Assembly: GCA_037179385.1 (NCBI GenBank)
Contig: CM074188.1
Coordinates: 20,973,318 to 21,037,317, forward strand
Source: Holothuria scabra
Lineage: Eukaryota > Echinodermata > Holothuroidea > Aspidochirotida > Holothuriidae
DNA length: 64,000 bases
Reading direction: 5' to 3'
Below are positions 13,301-25,300 of this stretch, in pieces (position 1 is the stretch's first letter; each line of letters opens with the position of its first letter). A program made the translations under genes and the position numbers. Under the pieces are notes generated by a model, which was not told the origin of the DNA, made no database searches, and saw only the letters and a program-made list of their open reading frames with translations.

Positions 13301-16300
13301 GCCAGAATGTGGGGCAAGTTCCATTTTGTTTCGGAATATTTCATGAAAATTTTACAGTAACTATGATGCTTTTTTATTTTTCGAGCAAATTCTGGGAAGA
13401 ATTTAGTCGTGCTTAACAGTTTTATGTGATTGAATGCACGCTACATTGTTTAAGACTGAAATCTGAAACGGCTGCCAGATGTTTACAACCTCTGTCCGAA
13501 ATTCAGATCTTGCAAAAATTTGGGAGGCAGTCTTCTCTCTGCCCCACGGACCTATGGTTTAACGGGAGAGAATTTCATCCTTTCCATTATCTTTTTGTGT
13601 CTTTTCATAAAATTTGCCCCATATTAGCTGTCTTAAGTTAATGTTCGTGTTAAATATTTAGCACATTTTGAGGAACTAAAAATCGATGAAGGGTGGGGTG
13701 GTGCAGCAGTACCTCCTCTCCGGCTTCCCCAGTGCTTGAAAACATGTACTCCATGTGCCTAAACACCCAGAGAGACTTACTTAACGGACTTAAAATCTGA
13801 CAGACATTGCAACCAATAGAGAATCCAAGCGCTTTTTCCTCCCATCTGGCCCATCCCTGTGCTTGTGTACATGAACAGATGAAGTTTCAGTAGAGGGCCG
13901 CAATTACTGATAGATCGCTGTCATGAGAAGAGATCAAGGGGGACACTCTCCCTGGACACCCCATTGGAAAAGTTTGGCTTTTGGAATGTAAAATGTCCTA
14001 CATATTAGCATATTTTATAGCATATTTTAACACGGATAACTACCAATCTAGGCTCGCTCACCAATAGCAGAAAGTTGCCAGTTTCAGAACATTCATGGAG
14101 ACAGTTGAATTCCATTACAAAACCCATGTGCAAATCACGAGGTGACGAGGTGATCCGTCCTCCGAATTCGTAAAATGTTTTCATCTGTTGCTGCTATGCT
14201 TCTGCGTGAGTTTTTGTATCAGAAGGTATATTGATGTATTTGACAACATTGAGTAAGGTCGGAAGGACGCCGAAAACTTGAAGGCCGTGGCCAGTCCGAC
14301 TCAAACCAGTTGGTTAGAAATTGAGCTTTTAAATCCTCCTCTAAGTATCTGAAGCGCTCGGAGAGCGTGAAAATTTCGTTTATTTGATAACCATTTGTGA
14401 GAAAACATGATTAAAATTGGTCAAAAACCCCTCTTACCCCATATCACCATATCTCTACAGAAATATAGCTGAAACTTTTTTGGTGGAAAACTGGAAATGG
14501 AGGGGGCTGCGTATGCACACCAACAAGCAACCATTATCGGACTGATGTATAATTTAAATATGTTTGAGATGTTACTGATAATAACAACATCGATCCGCGT
14601 TAAAATTTTGGCAATTTATGAAGGATTTGCTATAATGACGCTCTATGGTGCTAATTTAAGTGAGAACCGTCTACTGCACTTGATCAGTTGATCTACTTGG
14701 AAAAGTCGACATAGGCCCAGACGGAAAAACCCTGCTACACCGACTATAAAAGAAATCCAACTGGAATTTCAGATTTCCAACTATCGTCATTCTGACGAAT
14801 TTTGGGAAATGAGAAAACCCCGGTCGCGAAGGCGCTGATAAGCCATAAAACGGAGCATAAGGACAATACAATTTTTTGCATCGCGGGACTGACAAGTAAA
14901 AGACAACTGTTGTTAGCTCAGTCTATGAGAAGATATATACGTTAGGTATATTTAGTCATATAGGTAAGTAAGTTAGCAGGCTAGTTTAGTTAAGTCATAT
15001 AGGTCATTTAGTTATCTGGTTAGTTTAGCTTAGTTATTTAGTTGGGTTAGATAAGTTACGTTAGTTGAAGTTGAAGTAGTTAAAGTTAAAGTTAAAGTTA
15101 AAGTTGAAGTTGAAGTTAAAGTTAAAGTTGAAGTTGAAGTTGAAGCTGAAGTTAAAGTTGAAGTTGAAGCTGAAGTTGAAGTTGAAGTTGAAGTTAAAGT
15201 TGAAGTTGAAGCTGAAGTTAAAGTTGGAGTTGGAGTTGGAGTAAGTTTAAGTTAAAGGTTAGCTTAGATAGTTATAGATGGAGTTTTACTGCGGCTCAGT
15301 TTCTAATTAATTGGTTTTAGCCTTGCCGATCATGGCTTTTTACCAGTTGTGGCTCACTGGCTTGTTTTCTCTACTTTGTATGGAATTGATGTAAAAAAAT
15401 TGTCCCTTTAACACAAGACCTACAGTTTTCCACAGGTCTATTACACAAAGTAAAGTTACAGTAAATCTGCGATGTTACATTATAGTTTACCAATGAACCA
15501 TTTTACCTCTTCCTCCTCCAATTTTAACGCTGACATAAAATCAGGTGGAAGTTTCTCACTTTTGCCATTTATTTTAGCAGTTTTCCGAATCAGTCTTTCC
15601 GCTTCACCGTATTTCTTTTGAGAAAGAAGCCATCTGATGGATTCCGGCAAAATGCTGTAAATTGAATAAAATGTAACAATGCTGAAATTATGTCCTACCT
15701 TGGTCCAGTTATAAAGTTGATAAGGAAACATTTATATGTTCGTTAACGTACGAATTACCTTCATACCCAACTAACTTAAATTGTTGGCATCAGGTTTATG
15801 ACCTGTTTACCATGCTTGGACCACTCTTTTAAGTCCTGAATAAGATTCTACGCAACTAGAAGTTGGAGCCCACCAGTGGTTTGAGGGCGATCAATTTCAC
15901 ATATATACAGGCACGAATCCAGAAGAGGCGCTTTTCTGGCCTCACCCGTACCTCTCTCCTTAATCCCATAATTCATGTAGCATTCCCACTTGGTATCCGC
16001 AAGGGCCAAAAGGGCCAACATGAAACCGTAGGAGACCCACTTTAATGAGGTCCATATGATCCATCCATGTGGGCCTCGACATAGGTTTGCCAATCGAAAA
16101 CTTGCTATACCATGTACTTTGGGTTGGTGCGCACTGTTTAACAATTTCTAGATTTGCTGTTGCCATTGTATTGTATCGGTTGTATTCTTTGTTCGGGTTA
16201 GGGATTAGGTTAGGATTAGAGCTATCGTTAGCCTGTAGGGAATTTTTTGTTTAACAGTGCGCATCGCCCCTGTCCTTTTCGAAATATCTAGGTTTTCCAA

Positions 16301-19300
16301 AGCTAACCCTTAACCGACATTGCCCAACTTATTGCTTTCGACAAACATTAACAATTATATTTCGCTAAATACTGGACATAATGCAATAACCATTAACTCG
16401 ATTACGCTAAATTCTTTTATGAGGGTACCTATTACAGTGACAATCTTTGTTAAGCTATAAAACTTGCGTTCCCAATCCCATAAAGGCAATGCTTACAGCT
16501 TTACAGCCTGAGGTCGACAACTACTTAAAAGATTATTTGCTAACATGTTGTTCCTAACTAGATGAATACACCGTGACATTTACCAAAGACATAATATAAT
16601 TGCCCAAAAATTTAACTTGTTCTTCTTTCTTTTAAAAATAGAGTTGTAATTGAACTTTCCTATTTTATGGGCAGCTTTAAACTTATAGGAAAAATCAGAT
16701 ACTGTCGGTTTTCGTTTATTTCGCTTTGAATCAAATAAAAAGTATATTTCATATGCAAAATTGAAAAGTTTTAAGGATGGCTCATACCTTTTCCAAATCC
16801 TAACAAAAAGTCTTTTAAGTTTTTCGAAAGAAAAATAGCTTCCCGGTACATAAAAATCCCGTTCTGCATCTAAGATAAGAACGGATGTAATACGACAATC
16901 CCAAAACATGTGTTCCAATTCCCTACCTCATTGCCGCAAAATGATCAAAAGATTGGAATCTGTTTTTGCCATCTATGACAAATGTCTATTCGAAAGGATA
17001 ATTCCGTGAAGGAACCTAAACTGGAATTATCATACTGGCATGTTAAAAATTTGAACCCATATGTCTTCACCTCTGAGATCTTTAAATGTAGAATTCCATT
17101 TCTTTAAGCACGTGGGTTTAGCATTGATATGATGGACCTGGAGATTGTAGGCAAGCGTTGATGCAAAGCTAGCTTTCAATAAATTGTTATAAAGTACATG
17201 TTATCAGTAGGCTTCATAGTTTCACATTTTTCCACATCCTAATATCCTCCACCCTTTTGAGATACTAAGTATCAACCCGAAAGTAAAGTGATAATGAATT
17301 TTCGCCTTCCTCACACCAAATAACCCTTGCAGTTCGTTGGGCAATTTTCTGATCATTTTGCACTTTTTCATTCTTTTTGTTGCTTTAAAAATTTCATTGC
17401 AAAAAGAAAGTTCAAAGTAACAACTGCTTAAAATCTGGTAACAAGTACTGGGGAGTTGCGATTTCCACAATTTTCTGAACGCTCTTCACCCACTGGTGGT
17501 GGCCCTCCGGCCTCCGCTCAGATAGTCTTTCAGGCAAAGGCGTAAGAAGAGAGGAGGCAGAGGGCACAATCCCCCCCATTTCCGAAAATTCTAAAATCCC
17601 GGAAGGAATTTGAAAAAAATATCGGACAGCCACTTGAGTTTCAAAAATCGTTTTTCAGAGAATTCCTAAGCGTGGCCGAAATCCTAAAAAGATTACTCGA
17701 AAAAAGAAAGAAACATTATCACAGCGGTAAAATTTTCATGAAAAATCAACAAGATTCCAAAAATCGCTTCACATTCGGGAAGCAAAATGCTGTTACTCGT
17801 GAGTGTTACTTTACAGTCTTTCACTACACAATGACCGAAATGGTTGTATATTCAATTCTTTCAAGCAGTTGGCTGAAAAATGCTCCGAGGTAAGAAATTT
17901 ACGAAAAGTGAAAGAGAAAAAAATCGTGACACATTTGGGGAAGTGTGTCTCTTTAAGGAAACAATTGTTATTCGATGTGATTTTGTTTTCAAATCTTGTG
18001 AAACGGAATGCCCGAAATGGCCGACATTTTCAAAAGGCTGAAACTGAGAGGTGTTATTAATAGAGTTCGGGTAGTCACATACACAATTTCATTAATTCAG
18101 TATATATTGAAATTAGCCAGGGTCGCACGTATAAGTAAACAAAAGCTTGATTAGATCCCTCTTGTAAGCCTGAGAAATGCCATTTTCGACTGCCTGAAGG
18201 GAAATTTTTTTCAAAACTTGCGTTTCACTGCGCCAACCGATCACCGATTGTGACACTTCTGCCTCCAAACTGAAATGCCCCGTACGCCTATGCTCTCAGG
18301 CAACTGTTTGAGGGTTTGCGAGTATTTTCAAATTTTATGTGTATCCTCTCAAACTGATGGTAGTGCTCCACTTGAATGGTCCTTCTTCTAAAAATTACAA
18401 AATAATGACTATACTTAGGTTCCGCTTTCAAGCCCGAGGATTGGCATTTCCGGCCGTCTGAGGGGCCGCGATTCTTAAAAATTGTCAACTCTCCACGATA
18501 ACGGATGGTGGCGCTCCGTTTAGATAGTCTTTTGACACTATTTTCTTTTTTCTTTTTGATATCTCTAGGTATCTCAAGGTATCATGGATATTTTCTTTCG
18601 TAGAAATGCTTTTCTTAAGAAAAGAAGCCGGCTGTAAAACTTTGCAATCAACATTCCTCCCTACTGTGTCTTTGTGCTACACACAGGTTGGTTAACTTAT
18701 TATGAACTTACTATACAAGATGGTGTGAATAATTATATCAAAACTGGTTAAACTTTTAAAACGTTTCTGTTAATGAAAATAAACCAGTGAGTATATTACC
18801 ACTTATAACTCTGATAACTCTGATATTTTATATGCTATTCCATTGCTGTGTCATGTACGAAACCTTAAACTTATTCTGTACTTACGTCACATATAAATAG
18901 CAAAGAAAAAAACAGCTATTGATGGTAATTTGCAAATAACGCCACTCTGTAATAAAGTAAGCTAACACAGCGAGGAGCATATATCCTCCAGAGTAGAACA
19001 GACATATAATAGTTCCAGCCAAACCCCGTTTCGTGGGTCCAACAAGTTCAATAGCTATATAATGAAAGAAGAAAATACATAGCTTCTCAGTATAGGTCAG
19101 TTGAGATATGTGTATATGTATATAAGAAAGAATTTTGAAACAAAACTGCTCAATCCGTATTGATATCAGAAGCTCCTATGTGATCCCATTCTGTGTGCCA
19201 ATGAAAGAACGCAGTTGTCAGTAGCGGGGATGTTTGATTGGGGGTGGCCAAAAGCAGGACCTGATCGTCCTTCTGGGTTAGGGGTTTAAGGAAACGGGTG

Positions 19301-22300
19301 CCCCCCCCCCCGTAAGAATTTTTTTAATATTTAAGCACAGAAGCAGGAGCCTAAGTCGTGAGTGTGACCAAAATTTTTCGAGCGATTCGCTAGAAAATTT
19401 CTTTAAGTCTGATAGTGTGAATAACTTTGTTACTTTGTGTAAAATAAATAAAGGCAGGGCGTCGATCCTGAGGGCTAGGAGAATCGCCCCACCAATGAAA
19501 ATATTTGACGCAAACATATCGGCCCCCTATATTTCTAGTTAATTTAAAACACAATCTGGAAGAATAAACAAAATGAAACATTGTGGTGCACATATGACTA
19601 CTTTAAATCAACTATTCTGCATTTAATGCGCCATCTATCTATGTTTTGTGTATATGCATGTCTGTGTGAGGGTGTGGGTGTGTTTGTGTGTGTATAACGG
19701 GAGTGTGCTCGGGTTCGTGTGGGTAGATATGTTATAGACGAGTCCCTTCACGGACACGATCTGAGGTTCCGGCCGTTGGAAAATTCCCCCCCCCCCCCCA
19801 ATCCACAAAGCAGATCCACGCCCCTGAATAAAGGCTATATCAATCCAGCAAACACAAGAACGTTTTGTGGACGTCTTAAAACGTAGCAGGCTTATTCTAA
19901 ACGTCCTTGGAATACTTTTTAGTGACGTTCATTTGTAGACTTTTGATACGTTTTCAATATGTATTTTTCTGACGAAAAGGAAACGCATCAACAAATAGCC
20001 AAACCCAAACTATTTGAGGAGGACACAGTTTCGTTAGGCAGAAGAAGCTTCTAAAAAAGTTTCCGTCAGACGTTACATTTTTTAAATCTTTCCATTGTGT
20101 AGCCTACAGCATATCATCCTTTTCTGGAATTAATGTTATTAAAACGTTTGAAATACGAATTTTTCGAAGGAATAGAGATGGACTAAGTGAGCACCAACTC
20201 AAAATATTTTTGCACGTACTGTGTTTGCTGGAAATGTATACCATGTAATGTCATTTCTCCCGTGCTGGATACATTTCGGGAACTTCAGCACGCGCATTCA
20301 CAACGTTTTGCTGTTGGGAGGAGATGAGGAGGCAGTTATCGCATTTGCCTAAAATCCCCCCCCCCCCCCCCCACCCACACCCACACCCCTTTGTAAAAAT
20401 TTTGGTTAAGTTTAGGTGTCCTAGACGTTAAATGGTGCCATCGTCGGAAAAATTTTGAACTGTATTACTTTAATTATGATCAAGATACAAAATACTTAGA
20501 AACAACGACGAATGCGCGCAATGCGCGCTGAAATTTGCCATTCCATGTCATTTATGTAACAAAATTTGCATTGAGAGTATGCATCGAGACAGTTTCAATT
20601 CCCCGTTAAAGTCCATCTGCAATTCACAAGACCAGTCTTCTACCTGATAATTCGAAGAGAACTTTTAACTCTTCCTGTCATGCTTCTCCGAAAATGGTCT
20701 CCAGAAGATAGTGATAAAAGGACAACAAAGAGTTAAATTGGGAAGCACACGGAGCGAGCCAAATTTTAAATAGTTTGAGAACCATTTATGACAGAACATG
20801 ATCAAATTGAACCCATTACTTGGTCGAGAACACACCTCACCAAAGCCGTACAGAAACAAAGCTTATAAATCTTTGTGGAAGTCGATAAGGCATGTGAACC
20901 AATTTTCACATATTGATGTCGCTGAGATATAGAGTAAAACGTGACAATTGCCAGACTGCGAAGCTGGACACATTTTTGGGTTAGAATTGTTATGGAACTC
21001 ACTTGAACGTTGAACAAACTGAGTGCGATTTAGATGGTACAAAAGAATAACGCAATTGAACCGAAGACTAAAGTGTACCAAGCGCTGGCATATGTTAAGT
21101 AGTTTGAGAAAGATTTTTTTTTTTATAAAAAACAAGTAGGCCTAAAATACATCCATAATTCGTTCGAACGACACCGAACCACCTGAAGACAGAGGATGGA
21201 GATGTGTATCTAATTTACGAATAAGGATAAGTGTCTTGTAAGATAACTTTTGGGAAATTAAAATTCCCTATTATAAATAACGATCATAAATTCAAAAGCA
21301 GGAATCTTGAAGAATGCCGCGCGACAGGCGTGCCGAAATGTTGCATTAGAAATCCTTTATTTTAATCACAAAAATTTCATGCAAACTGTACAGCGACGTC
21401 TTAAGTTTTCTAAAAACACTTTCGCCAATTCCATGAGAGAAATATGCTCCCTTATCATCCAATAAAGCTCTTAGATTTTATTTAACATGACAAATGAACA
21501 GGAAGTAAGAAAAACCCTACTTTGCACTCTTGAACTCACACTTTTGCTGTGTTACTCTGTTATGTCACCCATAAGCCATATTCATACGAACAACAACAAA
21601 ATCGGGCCGATGAATAATGTGAATTCGTTTGAGACGCTGTACGAAATACATCAAACAGACTGAAAGCGCGCCAAGAGCGAAAAGTTTGCTAAGATGCAAA
21701 AGATCCCAGAAAATGGCGCCCATGCCGCTTACGCAAACACAGTGAAATATGGAAACGTTTATGGCAAATGAAACATTCGCAGGGCAGTACCACCTGTAAA
21801 AATATATTTTTGCTCCATGCCCCCCCCCCCTCCCCATAAGCCAATGAAAGAACGATTGCACAATAGCAAATATGATTTATGGGAGTAATAAATTATGAGT
21901 ATTATTCACAACACATTTACATATAAAAATGTCCGACATATTTCCCAATTCCAACCCTCTTTCTGGAATAACAGGCAGAGACAAGAAAAATTCAATATTT
22001 GTGACTCCGTAAGCATCGACGTCTGCTGCGATTTTTTTTATATATATAAACGGTGTATTGTAGGGCTTCGAACTCAATTTGTCAGAAATTTAAGCAAATG
22101 AACCTTTCCCCAAACACAGAATTCCTTTTCTTACCTTTCATTCCAACAATCACCGTCGTAACTTTTTCTAACTATACTCACCAATTGTAAACGCCAAACC
22201 ATAAACCATGTTTGTACACCCTTGAAGAAATCTCACAAGCGCGTAAAACCAGTACGTTGGGCTAAAAGCCACCAGGATGCCTGCAATAGCGACACCTGTT

Positions 22301-25300
22301 ACCGATATGTAATATGCCTTGAATCTTCCAAATCTGTTGAAGCAGGACAAAATATTAACAAAAACATCATGGCAATTCATAAATTTGATTTCAGGGATTT
22401 TAGAAGGGTTTGCAAATTTGAATATACTACTCTCTACTGTAAATACTGTTGAAAACTTATTGCGAGCTTACTCTAAACAAATAAGGACCAGAAAAGTAGG
22501 CTTCCAAAGATGGAACAAAAAATTTATGAAGAGGGCCTTGCGGCATATATATGAAGAGTATGGAACATTAAATTGACGCAAACTACTTAAAATTCACCCT
22601 TTCTTGAAGTTATGCAGAGGTGGGACGTAGGCAAAGAGGCAAAACGTAACGGAAATGTAACGAAAATGAAATGTAACATTCTTCACCTCATCATTCAATC
22701 TCCCGATTACCTGTGCAAAAATTGCTATAAATCTGATTCCAGTAAGTTCTGTGGTTGTGGCAGAATCTGATTGTAATGGCTTTTGATGGGGAATTGGCTT
22801 TGTTTAGGGTCTAGATTAAAAAAAATATTACGAGACTTTTGGCCTCCTTTTTCCCATTTATGTTATGTTACTAGGGGTAAATGTTTAATAGCCCACCGAA
22901 TAATTCTTATATTTATCTTTTTAATACCGTTTATTACATAGATTTCTCCACGCAATGTATTCCGTCCAAGTTCCCAAAGTCGGTCCGCAGTCCAGACTAT
23001 TTTCGTACTTCTAGATCTAAAGCTGCTTTCATCGATCCGTGTCTAATGATATTTCAGGACTTACAGCACCTCGGGAGGGTAAATTGTTACCATACATATA
23101 TTTATTCACAGTCCCTTGAAAAGAAATTGTCCAGATGAGTCGCAAATTGTGAAAGTCTTTGCAACTAGTTGCAAGCCGCAGTCGCGCAGCCCAGCCTCAT
23201 GACACCGTACTTGTTCGGTCGCATGAGACTGAAACATGCAACTGACAACAATAGCGGACTTTGGAATGAAGCCCGAGATCTTCGATCTACAAAGTAAAGA
23301 GTTTAATAAAAAGTCATCGATCTACAAAGTAAAGAGTTTAATAAAAAGTCACAATTTCGTAGGAATTGCTTCTTTGATTTGGGAAAAGTTGCATAGTGTG
23401 AACACATTACTCTTGAAACTAGTAAGCACGAGTAAGTCGTTAGTCGATTATGTCCGCGACAAGGCAGTTTGGATGTAGAAAAAATGTATTTTGCTGAAAC
23501 ATTAAATTTATCTGAAGTCACCAATTACGCTGTTCACCCTTACAATGACACTTTTAGTTCCGAGAAAATTATATAAGATATTTAAAACATGTAATGTTCT
23601 TAAAACGTTATGTTAGTATACCTAGGACATTATCTAAGGTACTTTCAACACTAAGAAGAGAGTTTCGTAAAAAAGTTAGTACGTTTTCTGTGACTGCCTG
23701 CAATCAAAAGCAATGTTTTGTCAACATTTCATTAATGTCCTAGTAGATCTAAATGCACCGAAAATGGTGATGGATCACAATACAAGATAATGTAGCAAAG
23801 GACGAATGAATCCTTTCGCAATCACCTTTCTCGTGTAGCTTAACATCTTTGAACATGCATAGTGTTGTAGGAGGTTAAACCTTAGTGGAAAAGAAAAGAA
23901 AAACCGGTTACGGTCAGAACCTAAGTGCTGAAAACCGACTAATCATGAAGCTTGGTACTCTCGCTCCACAGGGCCTCAATTTTAGAATTGGATTTTTGTA
24001 ATATTCACCCTAATTTGTCCCAGTGTTAACACTTTTTACACCCATCCGTTCGTGCCCGTTTCTATGTGTGTACCTTTTTGTCGGTTCCGGTTTTGCTTTC
24101 TTTTCTTTTTCACTTTTCCGACGGTGTCCGCTTTTAGTGTGTACCTTTTCACCCAGGAACCTCTTTTTCTTGTTTGTTTTGTTTTTCACCAGTCGCATTC
24201 ATGTTTTCGAACAAACGCTTTCGTCCGGTTCTGTTTTTGCACGGACCGTTTCGGAATTGCTGTTTGTCGTGTCCATTTTTACTGTTGGTTGTTCAGTTTA
24301 GTTTTTGCCGCCTGATGAAGTGTTTATACCCTTCTTTCACACCTTAATATCTAACTCAGACAGCGCATAGGGGACAAATTAATTAAGAACTATTCATTAA
24401 AAATATAGGCCTTCAGTAAATGTTCAAAAACTCACTTGTCTGATATTGTCCCTAGTGTGAAACCGCCAATCAAGTATCCGGTATAGTAAATCGCCAGTTC
24501 GACATCTACGAAATAAGATCTGTCGCATACGAGATCAAACTGTGCGGTCATAACAGAAAAGAACGGCTGTTACAATTTTAGAATATATGTACCATCACAC
24601 CAAATTTATTGTTTTATGAATTGTGTAGTCCAGGACAAAAGGACCACGCTTGATACTTGCAATGTAAAGGAATCTAGGTTAAGCCGACCCTTCTATTACA
24701 GAATTGGATCAAGTTTGAAGCTTAACTTTTTTTAATATAAATAAATGCTATGAAAAGTATCTATTGCCTTGTTTCAACATGCCAAGGGAAAAATTTGAGA
24801 AAACGGTACGGATATTCTGACCAGGGAGCTGCCATGGGCGACCACTAACTCAACAATATATAGACTCAATTGAAAGCATTCTACCACCTACAGGCCCCAA
24901 TGACATAGTGGTTGCCCCAAAATCGGTTGTATGACCATCCCAGTTTCATGCAGATTTCCAACAAGAGGCTTCCAGATTCCACACAACTGGAAGTGAACCT
25001 GGACAATGTTCATTTTGAAAAGTCATGCTGGAGAAATTTGATACATGCCACATTTTCAAACCAAATGGAAAATGTACGTTTCTTTACAAGTGAAATATAG
25101 CCGAGTACTACGGCCGAGTGCATAAAGGCGGTGGCATTTGAAACGATGAAGCTTAGCAGCCGCGGGAGGTCTGGAGTTCAATTCCTGGCCGGGTCAAAGT
25201 AAGGTGGGGTTTGCATCCAAGAGCAATCAATAATTTTCCCATCTGAACTGGCCATTCAAAATGGTTGCCATACGACATGAATTTGTAATTCATAAGCCAA

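Noticed and set aside
15057..15250. CRISPR-like array
   Set aside because: Units are 6 bp with no spacers, a microsatellite in an animal genome.
24010..24315. 92-codon open frames rich in Phe, Ser and Val
   Set aside because: They arise from a pyrimidine-rich stretch. No start context, splice logic or domain supports coding.
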